NCBI RefSeq assembly: GCF_014646375.1 | Contig: NZ_BMNI01000002.1 | Coordinates: forward strand, 408,774-472,773 | Origin: Nocardioides phosphati | GTDB lineage: Bacteria; Actinomycetota; Actinomycetes; Propionibacteriales; Nocardioidaceae | Length of the DNA stretch: 64,000 nt | Reading direction: 5' to 3' | Shown: positions 53,477 to 61,950 of the stretch, piece by piece | Layout: the number at the start of each line of letters is the position of its first letter | Numbering within the stretch: position 1 is the stretch's first letter | Notes under the pieces: model-generated | Told to the model about the DNA's origin: nothing | Databases searched by the model: none | Seen by the model: only the letters and a program-made list of their open reading frames with translations | Position numbers and translations under genes: made by a program

Positions 53477-55203
53477 CACTCGCTTCCAGAAGAGAGGGAC
53501 GACTGAGCGGCGAACCGCAGGTCGTCGACACGGCGCGCGGCAGCGCGCAGCAACTCGGGGCTGCGGGGGTCGACGCCGAGGTCGTCGAGGACATGGGTGA
53601 AGCGGGCCCGCTCGGCGGCGAAGAGCTCCTCGACGCGGCGCTCGAGGTCCTCGCGGGCGCGCTCGGCGAGGCGGCGCACGGCCTGGTCGCCGAACACGGC
53701 TTCGAGGAGCTTCTGGCCGAGCACCGCACTCCCGCCGGCGATGCCGACCTCGGCACCCGACAGGCCCGCGGTGGCGGAGAACGTGACGACCATCAGCGCG
53801 ACGGCGAGGCCGTTGACGCCATAGGCGAGGTAGCGGGCGGTGGTGCGCTTGTCGGCGCCCTCGCCACGGACCATCTCGAGGACGCCGTGCTGCCAGTCGC
53901 GCACCAGCGTCTCCGCCGCACGGCGGAACTCGCGCGATGCGCGGTCGAGGTCGCGGTCCTGGCCCTCGAGGAGCTTGCGACCGGCCGCGGTGGAGGCCCA
54001 GTAGCCGGCGGCCTGCTCGGCGGCGTTCTCGGCGTGCTCGAGGAGGAGCTTCTCCAGGCCCGACTCGACCGCGTGCGTCACGCGCTCGACCTGCGCCGGC
54101 TTGCCCTTGACCGCGTTGACGAGGCGGTCACGCAGCGCGCCCACCTTCGTCTCGAGCGACTTGAGCAGCTCGCCGGTGCCGACGAACTCCTGCCAGCGGG
54201 CGAGGACCTCGCCGCGCAGCAGCGTGCCGTCGGCGGTGGCGGTGTGGATCGCGGCCAGCGCGCGGTCGTAGGCGCGGTCGGAGTCGTCGCGGAGCTGGCG
54301 CACGGCCTTGCCCTGCTCCTCGACCACCGAGGCGATCTGGAACGTCTTGGCGCTGAGCACGCGGATCGCGCCCTCGAGCGTCTGCTTCACGACCGCGCCC
54401 CGGGCGTCGGCGTCATCGGCGAGGGCGTCGAGCCAGCCACGGATGTCGGCGACGTACGACGCGGGCAGGAGGCCGTCGTCGTCAGGCGTGCCCTCGCGGA
54501 CGATGAAGAGCGGGGAGTCCTTGAGGCCGCGCGCGGCCAGCATGCGCGCGAGGTGGGTCGCGACCGTCTCGACCGCGTCGTCGGCCGTGCGGTCGAGCAC
54601 GACGGCGACCGACGTCGACCGCTCGGCGGCCTTCTTGAGGTAGTCCCACGGGACCTGGTCGGCGTACCGCGCGGCGCTCGTGACGAAGAGCCACAGGTCG
54701 CCGGCCGCGAGGAGCTGCGCGGCGAGGATCCGGTTGGCCTCCTCGACCGAGTCGACGTCGGGGGCGTCGAGGATCGCCAGGCCGGCCGGCACCTTGTCGG
54801 TGGCGACGAGCTGGAGCGTCGAGGTGTCGCCGGTCGAGCGGTCACTGCGGACGAGGTCCGGCAGGATCCGGTCCTGGCCGAACCACTCGGCGTCGGCCGG
54901 GTTGTGCACGAGGACGGGCGAGCGGGTCGTCGGCCGCAGCAGGCCGGGCTCGGTCACCCGGTCGCCGACGAGCGAGTTGACGAGGGTCGACTTGCCGGCG
55001 CCGGTCGAGCCGCCGACGACGGTCAGCAGCGGACCGTCGATCGCGGTCAGGCGCGGGATGACGTAGTCCTCGAGCTGGTCGATCATCGCCAGCCGGTTGG
55101 CGCGCTCGGCCTCGGCGTCGGGCAGGTCGAGCGGCAGGACGGCGCCCTGCAGCGCCCCGCGGAGGCGCACCAGTGCGGTGAGCATCTTCGTGGAGTCACT
55201 CAT
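53476..55203 (-). CDS. Dynamin-like GTPase
   Basis: A 575-aa protein. G1 VVGGSTGAGKSTLVNSL (about 62-78), G2 LRPTTRSPV, G3 LAILDAPDVDS (about 145) and G4 VLDRTADD (N/TKxD replaced by DRTA). A long helical middle and one or two hydrophobic segments follow near residues 475-520 (YGVNGLAVALMVVTFSATAGL, then VGIAGGSAVLGQK), then an amphipathic helical end. Bacterial dynamins work in pairs to remodel or stabilise membranes. The adjacent YfjP GTPase is the obvious partner. It overlaps the PrsW gene end by 8 bp. Confidence 0.85.
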   Translation of the reverse strand: MSDSTKMLTALVRLRGALQGAVLPLDLPDAEAERANRLAMIDQLEDYVIPRLTAIDGPLLTVVGGSTGAGKSTLVNSLVGDRVTEPGLLRPTTRSPVLVHNPADAEWFGQDRILPDLVRSDRSTGDTSTLQLVATDKVPAGLAILDAPDVDSVEEANRILAAQLLAAGDLWLFVTSAARYADQVPWDYLKKAAERSTSVAVVLDRTADDAVETVATHLARMLAARGLKDSPLFIVREGTPDDDGLLPASYVADIRGWLDALADDADARGAVVKQTLEGAIRVLSAKTFQIASVVEEQGKAVRQLRDDSDRAYDRALAAIHTATADGTLLRGEVLARWQEFVGTGELLKSLETKVGALRDRLVNAVKGKPAQVERVTHAVESGLEKLLLEHAENAAEQAAGYWASTAAGRKLLEGQDRDLDRASREFRRAAETLVRDWQHGVLEMVRGEGADKRTTARYLAYGVNGLAVALMVVTFSATAGLSGAEVGIAGGSAVLGQKLLEAVFGDQAVRRLAERAREDLERRVEELFAAERARFTHVLDDLGVDPRSPELLRAAARRVDDLRFAAQSSLSSGSE

Positions 55204-56422
55204 GCCGGTTGGTCTCCTGGTGCAGGGCGGTGGGAAGGGTGGTGCGGGCGGTGTCGGCCGGGCCGACGGAGCCGACGGAGCCGACGAGCGGCGCTGGCGC
55301 CCCGGGCGGGAGGACCACCGCGGGCCCGAGTTGCTGCAGCAGCTCCACGAACGCCTGGCCCCGGGACCCGAAGTCGCGCGGCGCAGTCCCACGGAGGAAC
55401 CGGTGGTGAAGGTACCCGAGTTCGATCGCCGCCTGCTGGTAGTCCCGCACCGCACGGGCAGCGCCGACTCCCCCGACGAGGTGTGCATGGCGGCGCGCGG
55501 CACGGCGCTGGCGCAGGTCCACGACGTACGGGATGACGGCGGCGGGCAGGTAGCCGCGCCGGGCGGCGTCCTGGAGGGCGCTGGTGAGCACCAGCGCCTC
55601 ACGTCCGCGGATCCACAGCGCGAAGCCCACCGCGAGCAGGAACGCCGGCAGCATGACGATCACGTAGGCCGCGATGAACCCGCCGCCACCGCCCAGCGTC
55701 GCCGAGGTGTTCCACGCGGCGTGGCAGAGGACCGCCAGGACGTAGCCGAGGACCGGCCAGCCCAGGCGGCCGGCGAGGCCGCGGCTCTGGATCGCCAGGC
55801 CGATGCCGATGCCGGTCATGCCGGTGAAGAAGGGGTGGGCGAAGGGGCTGGCCAGGCAGCGGATCACGAACGTGGTGGTCAGCCCGACCATGCCGCCGGG
55901 GGCGCCGTCGGAGCCGTTCCACGCCGTGGCCAGGTAGAGGACGTTCTCCGTGAAGGCGAAGCCGACGCCGACCATGCCCGCGTAGACGAGGCCGTCGAGG
56001 ACGCCGTCGAGCTCGTGGCGGCGCCAGACGAGGAGCAGCACGAGGAACAGGCCCTTGGCGAGCTCCTCCGTCAGCGGCGCCACGATGACCGCGCCGGCCT
56101 GCTCCGACAGCGACAGGATGATCGTGCCGGCCTCCTGCGCCACCAGCGCGAGGAACGTCGCCACGAAGGCGCCCCAGGCGAGGCCCAGCGCCAGCAGCGT
56201 CTTGGGCTCGGGCTCGTAGCGGTCGAGCCAGAGGTACGCCGCCACGACCGGCCCGACGGGCACGAGCGCGAAGCAGGCGGCGACGAGCACGATCGGACCC
56301 CCGCCCGCGAAGAGGATGACCAGGCCGGTCGGGATCGCGGCCAGCGCAGCGATCACGGCGACCACGACGGTGAACAGCACCGTGTCGCGCGTGGCGCGAG
56401 GCTGCGGCACCGTCACTGACAT
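55196..56422 (-). CDS. PrsW-family intramembrane protease
   Basis: A 408-aa protein with about nine membrane helices in the first 270 residues and a cytoplasmic C-terminal ~130 residues. Conserved PrsW/CAAX-like motifs are LTEELAKG (EExxK-type Glu pair, about 130), FAFTENVLY (about 165), SPFAHPFFTGMTG and LCHAAWNTSA (catalytic His). PrsW of Bacillus cleaves anti-sigma factors; no anti-sigma gene is nearby. Overlap with the dynamin-like gene suggests a shared membrane role. A TAGGCT hexamer lies 7 nt before the ATG. Confidence 0.87.
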   Translation of the reverse strand: MSVTVPQPRATRDTVLFTVVVAVIAALAAIPTGLVILFAGGGPIVLVAACFALVPVGPVVAAYLWLDRYEPEPKTLLALGLAWGAFVATFLALVAQEAGTIILSLSEQAGAVIVAPLTEELAKGLFLVLLLVWRRHELDGVLDGLVYAGMVGVGFAFTENVLYLATAWNGSDGAPGGMVGLTTTFVIRCLASPFAHPFFTGMTGIGIGLAIQSRGLAGRLGWPVLGYVLAVLCHAAWNTSATLGGGGGFIAAYVIVMLPAFLLAVGFALWIRGREALVLTSALQDAARRGYLPAAVIPYVVDLRQRRAARRHAHLVGGVGAARAVRDYQQAAIELGYLHHRFLRGTAPRDFGSRGQAFVELLQQLGPAVVLPPGAPAPLVGSVGSVGPADTARTTLPTALHQETNRHE

Positions 56423-56429
56423 GGGGCGA

Positions 56430-56435
56430 AGCCTA
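56430..56435 (-). promoter_or_regulatory. Candidate -10 element of the PrsW-dynamin operon
   Basis: TAGGCT on the minus strand, 7 nt before the PrsW ATG. The divergent pepP hexamer lies 24 bp away. Confidence 0.5.
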
Positions 56436-56458
56436 TCGGCACGCGTGCCAGCCGCCCG

Positions 56459-56464
56459 TATCGT
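56459..56464 (+). promoter_or_regulatory. Candidate -10 element of pepP
   Basis: TATCGT 7 nt before the GTG start. Confidence 0.45.
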
Positions 56465-56471
56465 GGGGAGC

Positions 56472-57926
56472 GTGACCGAGCCCCAGAACCCCGCCTCAGC
56501 AGCAGCACCGGAAACTTCCGCTCCCCAGCCGGAGGCCCCGCGCACCGAGTCGCACGACCCCGCGGTGCCCCCGGCGTACGCCGCGTTCATGCGGAAGGGG
56601 TGGGGCGAGCGCGAGCTCGACCTGCCGCAGCACCCGGTGGCTGCGCTCGCGGGCGACCGCCGCAAGCGGCTGGCCGAGGCGTTCCCGGGCGAGCGGCTCG
56701 TGGTGCCTGCCGGCGGCTACAAGGTCCGCTCCAACGACACCGACTACCGCTTCCGCCCCGACACCGCCCACACGTGGCTGTCGGGCAACCAGACCTCCGA
56801 CGCGGTGCTCGTCGTCGAGCCCGACGGGTCGTCGGTGCTCTTCGCCCGGCCGCGCTCCTCGCGCGAGACCGACGAGTTCTTCCGCGACCGGCAGTACGGC
56901 GAGCTGTGGGCCGGCCGCCGCCCCTCGCTCCACGAGATGGGCTCCTCGCTCGGGGTCGAGGTGCGCCACCTGTCGGAGCTGGAGGGCGCGCTCGGGGGGA
57001 CGACGGCGACCCGTGTCCTGCGCGGCGTCGACCCGCGCGTCGACACCACCGTCGCGCCCGGCACCGGTGACGACGAGCTGGCCCAGGTGCTGTCGGAGAT
57101 GCGGCTGGTCAAGGACGCCTGGGAGGTCGGCGAGCTCCAGCAGGCGTGCGACATCACCGCGCTGGGCTTCAGCGACTCCGTCCGCGAGTGGGACCGCGTG
57201 CTCGAGTTCGGCGAGCGCTGGATCGAGGGCACCTTCTTCCGCCGCGCCCGCGCGATGGGCAACGACCTCGGCTACGACTCGATCGTCGGCGGCGGCGCCC
57301 ACGCCACGACCCTGCACTGGATCGACAACACCGGCCCGATCGTCCCCGGCGAGCTGGTCCTGCTCGACATGGGCGTCGAGGGCCGCAACCTCTACACCGC
57401 CGACGTCACGCGCACCCTGCCGGTCTCCGGCCGGTTCACTCCCCTGCAGCGCGACCTCTACACACTGGTCTTCAACGCCCAGCAGGCCGGCATCGACGCC
57501 GTGAAGCCCGGCGCGCGCTTCCTCGCCGCCCACGAGGCCGCGATGCAGGTCCTCGCCGAGGGGCTCGACGGGCTCGGCCTGCTGCCGGTCTCCGTCGAGG
57601 AGGCACTCGACCCGGAGTCGAAGGTCTACGCACGCTGGACCCTGCACGGCACGTCGCACATGCTCGGCATGGACGTCCACGACTGCGGGCGGGCCTCCAC
57701 CGACGTCTACCCGCGCGGCGAGCTCGAGGAGGGCATGGTCCTCACCGTCGAGCCGGGCCTCTACTTCCAGTCCGACGACCTGCTCGTCCCCGAGGAGCTG
57801 CGCGGCATCGGCATCCGCATCGAGGACGACATCGTCGTCACCGCCGACGGCTCGCTCAACCTCTCCGACAGCCTCCCCCGCACGGCGGACGACGTCGAGG
57901 ACTGGATGGCGCAGCTGCTGCCCTGA
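56472..57926 (+). CDS. pepP: Xaa-Pro aminopeptidase (aminopeptidase P)
   Basis: Dimetal M24B peptidase removing N-terminal residues before proline. It has 484 aa from GTG (VTEPQNPASAAAPETSAP). The first ~35 residues are Pro/Ala-rich, then comes the creatinase N-domain (about 60-200). The pita-bread domain has metal ligands in LLDMGVEGRNLYTADVTRTLP (two Asp), HGTSHMLGMDVHD (His), LTVEPGLYF (Glu) and GIRIEDDIVVT (Glu). All five ligands are present. Divergent from prsW, and followed by a strong terminator. Confidence 0.93.
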   Translation: MTEPQNPASAAAPETSAPQPEAPRTESHDPAVPPAYAAFMRKGWGERELDLPQHPVAALAGDRRKRLAEAFPGERLVVPAGGYKVRSNDTDYRFRPDTAHTWLSGNQTSDAVLVVEPDGSSVLFARPRSSRETDEFFRDRQYGELWAGRRPSLHEMGSSLGVEVRHLSELEGALGGTTATRVLRGVDPRVDTTVAPGTGDDELAQVLSEMRLVKDAWEVGELQQACDITALGFSDSVREWDRVLEFGERWIEGTFFRRARAMGNDLGYDSIVGGGAHATTLHWIDNTGPIVPGELVLLDMGVEGRNLYTADVTRTLPVSGRFTPLQRDLYTLVFNAQQAGIDAVKPGARFLAAHEAAMQVLAEGLDGLGLLPVSVEEALDPESKVYARWTLHGTSHMLGMDVHDCGRASTDVYPRGELEEGMVLTVEPGLYFQSDDLLVPEELRGIGIRIEDDIVVTADGSLNLSDSLPRTADDVEDWMAQLLP

Positions 57927-57950
57927 GCGCACCGGCGTACGTCGGAAGTG

Positions 57951-57984
57951 CGAGAGGCCCCCGGGTGATCCCGGGGGCCTCTCG
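57951..57984. terminator. Bidirectional terminator between pepP and tRNA-His
   Basis: A 15-bp perfect stem (CGAGAGGCCCCCGGG) with a TGAT loop, followed by TT on the plus strand. It serves pepP and the convergent tRNA-His. Confidence 0.75.
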
Positions 57985-57990
57985 TTCACA

Positions 57991-58066
57991 TGGGGTGAGT
58001 AACGGGACTTGAACCCGCGACAACCGGCACCACAAGCCGGGGCTCTACCAGCTGAGCTATACCCAC
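57991..58066 (-). tRNA. tRNA-His (anticodon GUG), CCA encoded
   Basis: Minus strand: acceptor GTGGGTA/TACTCAC, anticodon loop TTGTGGT (GUG), T-arm CGGGTTCAAGTCCCG, discriminator C and an encoded CCA end. The base before position 1 is G, matching the G-1 identity element. The other three intact tRNA genes here lack an encoded CCA. Confidence 0.93.
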
Positions 58067-58101
58067 CATGGTCCTCGGTCGTGCCGAGGCCGAGCAGAAC
58101 T

Positions 58102-58758
58102 CTACTGGGTCAGGGCCGCGTCGTCCGAATCGACACCGGAATCCGGACGACCGAGGCCCGTGATGGCGCCGCCGTGGCGCTCGGCGATCGCCTTGGCGGA
58201 CGCGCTGTCCGGCCCGGGCGACGTCACGAAGACAGCCTCGCGGTAGTAGCGCAGCTCCTCGATCGACTCCTGGATGTCGGCCAGCGCACGGTGGTTGCCG
58301 CGCTTCTCCGGCGACTGGTACCAGGCCTTCGGGAACCAGTGGCGCGACAGCTCCTTGATCGAGGAGACGTCGACGATCCGGTAGTGGAGGAACGACTCGA
58401 GCAGCGGCATGTCGCGCGCGATGAAGGCACGGTCGGTGCCGACGGTGTTGCCGGCGAGCGGCGGCCGGCTTCCCTCGGGGCAGTGCTCCTTGATGTAGGC
58501 GAGCACCTGCTCCTCGGCCTCCGCGAGGGTGACGCCACGGTCGAGCTCCTCGAGCAGGCCCGACTTCACGTGCATGTCGCGCACGAAGTCGTTCATCTGC
58601 TCGAGCGCAGCCGGCTCGGGCTTCACGATGATGTCGACGCCGTCGCCCAGGACGTTGAGGTCGAAGTCCGTCACCAGTGCGGCGATCTCGATGAGCGCGT
58701 CGGCTCCGAGGTCGAGTCCGGTCATCTCGCAGTCGATCCACACCAGCTTGTCGTTCAC
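58102..58758 (-). CDS. orn: Oligoribonuclease
   Basis: 3'-5' exonuclease of the DEDDh family degrading 2-5-nt RNA remnants, including pGpG. It has 218 aa from GTG ([16 protein letters not shown]). Exo motifs are [29 protein letters not shown] and [21 protein letters not shown] (His and Asp). The C-terminus is about 30 residues longer than in E. coli Orn and acidic. TAGGGT lies 7 nt before the GTG, and upstream frame extension is not Orn-like. Downstream is tRNA-His. Confidence 0.94.
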   Translation of the reverse strand: MNDKLVWIDCEMTGLDLGADALIEIAALVTDFDLNVLGDGVDIIVKPEPAALEQMNDFVRDMHVKSGLLEELDRGVTLAEAEEQVLAYIKEHCPEGSRPPLAGNTVGTDRAFIARDMPLLESFLHYRIVDVSSIKELSRHWFPKAWYQSPEKRGNHRALADIQESIEELRYYREAVFVTSPGPDSASAKAIAERHGGAITGLGRPDSGVDSDDAALTQ

Positions 58759-58765
58759 ATTGCTG

Positions 58766-58771
58766 ACCCTA
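58766..58771 (-). promoter_or_regulatory. Candidate -10 element of orn (leaderless)
   Basis: TAGGGT on the minus strand, 7 nt before the GTG. Confidence 0.5.
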
Positions 58772-58830
58772 CCCGTCGCACGCCGCGCCGCCGGCGCCGC
58801 GGATTTCAGGGAGTCCTCAGCCCGCGGGCC

Positions 58831-58836
58831 TAGCCT
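58831..58836 (+). promoter_or_regulatory. Candidate -10 element of the MauE-DsbA pair (leaderless)
   Basis: TAGCCT 7 nt before the ATG. Confidence 0.5.
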
Positions 58837-58843
58837 CGGGGCC

Positions 58844-59320
58844 ATGGCCAGCTGGATCGGGCTCTTCGCCCGCCTCGTCGTCGGCACCGTCTGGGTGGTC
58901 GCCGGCGCCCTCAAGCTGCCCGACCCGGCAGCGAGCGTGCGCGCGGTCCGCGCCTACGCCCTGCTGCCCGAGGCGGTCGTCCCCACCGTCGGTCACCTGC
59001 TGCCCGTGGTCGAGATCGTGCTCGGCGCCTGCCTCGTCCTCGGCGTGCTGACCCGCGGCGCTGCCGCGCTCTCGACCCTGCTCCTGCTGGCGTTCGTCGT
59101 CGGCATCGCGGCCGCCTGGGCCCGCGGCATCCAGATCGAGTGCGGCTGCTTCGGCGGCGGCGGGGCTGACGCCAACGCCGCCTCGGCGTACCCGTGGGAC
59201 ATCGCGCGCGACCTCGCCCTCGCCGCCGCCTCCGCCTGGCTCGTCGTGCGCCGCCACACGCGGCTCGTCCTCGACTCCCTGCTCTTCCCACCCGCACCGA
59301 CCCCGGAAGGTCGCACCTGA
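58844..59320 (+). CDS. MauE/DoxX-type membrane protein
   Basis: A 158-aa protein with four membrane helices (about 5-25, 45-68, 70-95 and 115-135). It has the MauE-type [19 protein letters not shown] near the start. A CGCFGGG motif lies in the loop after helix 3, and such cysteine pairs suggest a redox-active membrane protein. It is immediately followed by, and overlaps (TGATG), a DsbA-like gene. The pair probably forms a disulfide relay in the envelope, with MauE supplying or removing electrons. Confidence 0.82.
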   Translation: MASWIGLFARLVVGTVWVVAGALKLPDPAASVRAVRAYALLPEAVVPTVGHLLPVVEIVLGACLVLGVLTRGAAALSTLLLLAFVVGIAAAWARGIQIECGCFGGGGADANAASAYPWDIARDLALAAASAWLVVRRHTRLVLDSLLFPPAPTPEGRT

Positions 59321-60048
59321 TGGACAACCTGACTCCCGCCGAGCGGGTCGCACACCTCCGCCTCGACGAGCGCGCCACCCGCCGACGCCGCAACCTCTTC
59401 GTGGCGTGCGCGGTCGCGGGCGTGCTCGCGCTGGTGATCGCGATCGGGCTGGTCATCCAGTCGCACCGCGACACCACCGGGCAGGCGGTGCAGAAGACTC
59501 CGCACGGCGCGACCTCCGACCACGGCGTGCTCGTGGGCAAGAAGGACGCCCCGCACACGGTCGTCGTCTACGAGGACTTCCAGTGCCCGATCTGCAACGA
59601 GTTCGAGCAGGCCACGTCCGCGAAGGTCCAGGCCGGGATCAAGGCCGGAAAGATCAACGTGGAGTACCGCATGGTCTCGTTCCTCGACCGCGCCTCGAAG
59701 AACGAGTACTCCTCACGCGCCGCCAACGCCGCAGCCGCCGTGCTCGACCTGGCCGGCCCGGAGGCCTTCCTGAAGTTCCACACCACGCTCTTCGAGCACC
59801 AGCCCGCGGAGGGCACCGCCGGCCCGACGAACGCCACGCTCATCGACGACGCCGTCAAGGCGGGCGCCGACCGCGGCAAGGTCGCTCCGCTCATCAACGG
59901 CGGCGCGTACGACGAGTGGGTCGCCGCCGCGACCGACGCGATGTCGCGCAACGGCGTCAACGGCACGCCGACGGCGTTCATCGACGGCAAGGCGGCCGGT
60001 GACAACCCGGCGGCCATGGCCGCCGCGGTGCTGAAGCTCGTCGACTGA
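59320..60048 (+). CDS. Membrane-anchored DsbA-like thiol:disulfide oxidoreductase
   Basis: A 242-aa protein. The cytoplasmic Arg-rich start (RLDERATRRRRN) leads into one membrane helix (LFVACAVAGVLALVIAIGLVI, about 27-47), then an exported thioredoxin-fold domain. The active site is CPIC within EDFQCPICNEFE (about 90), and a cis-Pro lies in NGTPTAFIDG. Resembles mycobacterial DsbA-type and thioredoxin_4 proteins that oxidise secreted proteins. Coupled to the MauE-like gene upstream. Confidence 0.88.
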   Translation: MDNLTPAERVAHLRLDERATRRRRNLFVACAVAGVLALVIAIGLVIQSHRDTTGQAVQKTPHGATSDHGVLVGKKDAPHTVVVYEDFQCPICNEFEQATSAKVQAGIKAGKINVEYRMVSFLDRASKNEYSSRAANAAAAVLDLAGPEAFLKFHTTLFEHQPAEGTAGPTNATLIDDAVKAGADRGKVAPLINGGAYDEWVAAATDAMSRNGVNGTPTAFIDGKAAGDNPAAMAAAVLKLVD

Positions 60049-60057
60049 GCCACGGAG

Positions 60058-60131
60058 CGCCCCCGGCAGGATTCGAACCTGCGACCGTCGGATTAGAAGG
60101 CCGGTGCTCTATCCAGCTGAGCTACGGAGGC
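60058..60131 (-). tRNA. tRNA-Arg (anticodon UCU)
   Basis: Minus strand, 74 nt: acceptor GCCTCCG/CGGGGGC, anticodon loop CTTCTAA (UCU), T-arm GCAGGTTCGAATCCTGC, discriminator G. CCA is not encoded. It lies 9 bp after the DsbA-like gene stop. Confidence 0.92.
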
Positions 60132-60173
60132 TTGTGCGCGCCAGTATGTCAGCGCCACGGAGCCGAACGCGCG

Positions 60174-60758
60174 TCAGTGCGCATTGAGGAAGCCGACGAC
60201 CGTGGCACCCCACCAGCCGAGCTGGGAGACGGTGGCGCACATGCCACCGAGCGCCATCCAGCGAAGGTCCGCTCCCCCGCGCCCGAGGGCACGGTGCAGA
60301 CCGAGGGCCACGACGCCGTTGAGGCCGATGACGAGGACCAGCACGAGCTTCACGATGGTGACCGGACTGGTCAGGTCCGGCTCGAGCAGCAGGCCCGAGA
60401 GGACCAGGCCGGCGTAGCCGGCCCAGACGGGCACGGCCGCGTTGTCGGCGGCGCGCAGCATCTCGTGGAACGTGCGCCGGCCGAGGATGAAGAGGGCAGC
60501 CACCCAGTCGACGGTGAGCACCGCGCCGAAGCCGACGAGCAGCGAGGCGAGGTGGACGAAGAGCGCCACCTCGTGCACGACCGGCAGCGGATGCGTCACC
60601 GAGCAGACCCACACGACCACCGGCGCGGCTGCGAGGATGACCGACCCGACGAGTGCCAGCGGCGCCCACGACGGGACACGGCGACGACCAACCGCCCCGA
60701 CGTCTTCGAGGTCGTGGCCCGCGACCGGCACCGGTCGCTCGACGAGCAGGTCCGTCAT
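60174..60758 (-). CDS. Five-helix membrane protein under a predicted iron box
   Basis: A 194-aa protein from ATG MTDLLVERPVPV with GGAGG 12 nt upstream. Five hydrophobic segments are predicted, at about 33-55, 65-95, 105-125, 130-150 and 165-190. Histidines cluster at the second helix (THPLPVVHEVALFVHLAS) and after it (RRTFHEML), which could bind haem or metal. No known family is recognised; a distant likeness to CopD-type membrane proteins is possible. A 19-bp DtxR/IdeR-like site lies 38 bp upstream, so expression is probably iron-repressed. Confidence 0.75.
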   Translation of the reverse strand: MTDLLVERPVPVAGHDLEDVGAVGRRRVPSWAPLALVGSVILAAAPVVVWVCSVTHPLPVVHEVALFVHLASLLVGFGAVLTVDWVAALFILGRRTFHEMLRAADNAAVPVWAGYAGLVLSGLLLEPDLTSPVTIVKLVLVLVIGLNGVVALGLHRALGRGGADLRWMALGGMCATVSQLGWWGATVVGFLNAH

Positions 60759-60796
60759 CTTGCCTGGCCTCCACGCGACTCTTAGGGGATCCTTAC

Positions 60797-60815
60797 TTAG
60801 GATGGGCTTACCTAA
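60797..60815 (-). promoter_or_regulatory. IdeR/DtxR-type iron box
   Basis: Minus-strand TTAGGTAAGCCCATCCTAA matches 16 of 19 positions of the known TTAGGTTAGSCTAACCTAA consensus. It lies 38 bp upstream of the membrane-protein ATG. A second CTTAGG half-site (60780-60786) lies between the box and the gene. Confidence 0.75.
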
Positions 60816-60855
60816 GCAGAGACCACCGCCGTCCGGCAAGGTGACGAATACGACA

Positions 60856-60888
60856 AGAGCCCCACGCCCGTGACGGGCGTGGGGCTCT
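60856..60888 (-). terminator. Terminator after the pirin gene
   Basis: A 15-bp perfect stem (AGAGCCCCACGCCCG) with a TGA loop, 21 bp past the pirin stop. It insulates pirin from the iron-box gene. Confidence 0.75.
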
Positions 60889-60909
60889 GCTTCTGCTCGA
60901 TTCCGGGGC

Positions 60910-61860
60910 TCAGCCGGCAGGAATGTGGCCGAAGCGGCCCTTCTGGAAGTCCTCGTACGCCTGCATAACCTCGGCCTTCGTGTTCATCACGAACGGACCG
61001 GCCCAGGCGACCTGCTCCCGGATCGGCTCGCCGCCGAGGATGATCACGTCGAGCCGCGGCGTACGCGACTCCTGGCGCTGGTCGGCCTGCACGGTGAGGA
61101 AGTCGCCGGCGCCGAGGACGGCGGTCTGGCCGGCGCGCAAGGGCTGGCCGTCGACGCCGACCGTGCCCTGACCATTGAGGACGTAGACGAGCGCGTTGTA
61201 GTCGACGCTCCACGGGAGCTCGAGCTTCGCGCCGGGCTCGAGGGACGCGTGGACCATCGTCATCGGCGAATGGGTCGCTCCCGGCCCCGCGTTGCCGCCG
61301 ACCTGGCCGGCGATCACGCGGACGAGGACGCCAGCGTCGGGCGTGCTCAGCAGCTTGACCTCGCCGGCGCGGATGTCCTGATACTTCGGCTGCATGAGCT
61401 TGTCGGTCTTCGGCAGGTTCACCCAGAGCTGGACTCCGTGGAAGAGGCCGCCCGACTGGACCAGCCACTCGGGCGGGGTCTCGATGTGGAGGATGCCGGC
61501 GCCGGCCGTCATCCACTGGGTGTCGCCGTTGGTGATCGTGCCGCCACCGCCGTGGTTGTCACGGTGCTCGAAGACGCCGTCGATCATGTAGGTGACGGTC
61601 TCGAAGCCGCGGTGCGGGTGCCACGGGGTGCCCTTGGGCTCCCCCGGTGCGTAGTCCACCTCGCCCATCTGGTCCATCATCAGGAAGGGGTCGAGGTGGC
61701 GGTGGTCGATGCCGGCGAAGGCACGACGGACCGGGAAGCCCTCCCCCTCGTAGCCGGTGGGCGCGGTCGTGACCTGCAGGACGCCACGGGGCTGGTCACC
61801 CAGCCCGGGCGCCGCGATGCGGTCCAGGACGGTCAGGTCGTCAACGGTCACAGCGGGCAT
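60910..61860 (-). CDS. Pirin family protein
   Basis: A 316-aa bicupin. The N-terminal metal site has HPHRGFETVTYM (two His, about residue 80) and HRDNHGGGG with Glu in the same cupin. The C-terminal pirin_C domain is LILGGEP-like. Bacterial pirins bind Fe/Ni and include quercetin 2,3-dioxygenases and enzyme regulators; activity here cannot be chosen. A TCAAC-AGTA-GTTGA palindrome lies about 37 bp upstream of the ATG. Own terminator. Confidence 0.9.
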   Translation of the reverse strand: MPAVTVDDLTVLDRIAAPGLGDQPRGVLQVTTAPTGYEGEGFPVRRAFAGIDHRHLDPFLMMDQMGEVDYAPGEPKGTPWHPHRGFETVTYMIDGVFEHRDNHGGGGTITNGDTQWMTAGAGILHIETPPEWLVQSGGLFHGVQLWVNLPKTDKLMQPKYQDIRAGEVKLLSTPDAGVLVRVIAGQVGGNAGPGATHSPMTMVHASLEPGAKLELPWSVDYNALVYVLNGQGTVGVDGQPLRAGQTAVLGAGDFLTVQADQRQESRTPRLDVIILGGEPIREQVAWAGPFVMNTKAEVMQAYEDFQKGRFGHIPAG

Positions 61861-61896
61861 CGGGGGCTCCTCGGGGTTCGGCGGGATTCGCCTGTC

Positions 61897-61910
61897 TCAA
61901 CAGTAGTTGA
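61897..61910. promoter_or_regulatory. Candidate operator upstream of pirin
   Basis: Perfect TCAAC-n4-GTTGA inverted repeat in a short AT-rich stretch (61896-61925), fitting a MarR/TetR-type site. No regulator gene is adjacent. Confidence 0.45.
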
Positions 61911-61950
61911 TACATCATCTATTCCGCAAGGGCTCCCGTGCGCCGCGGTG

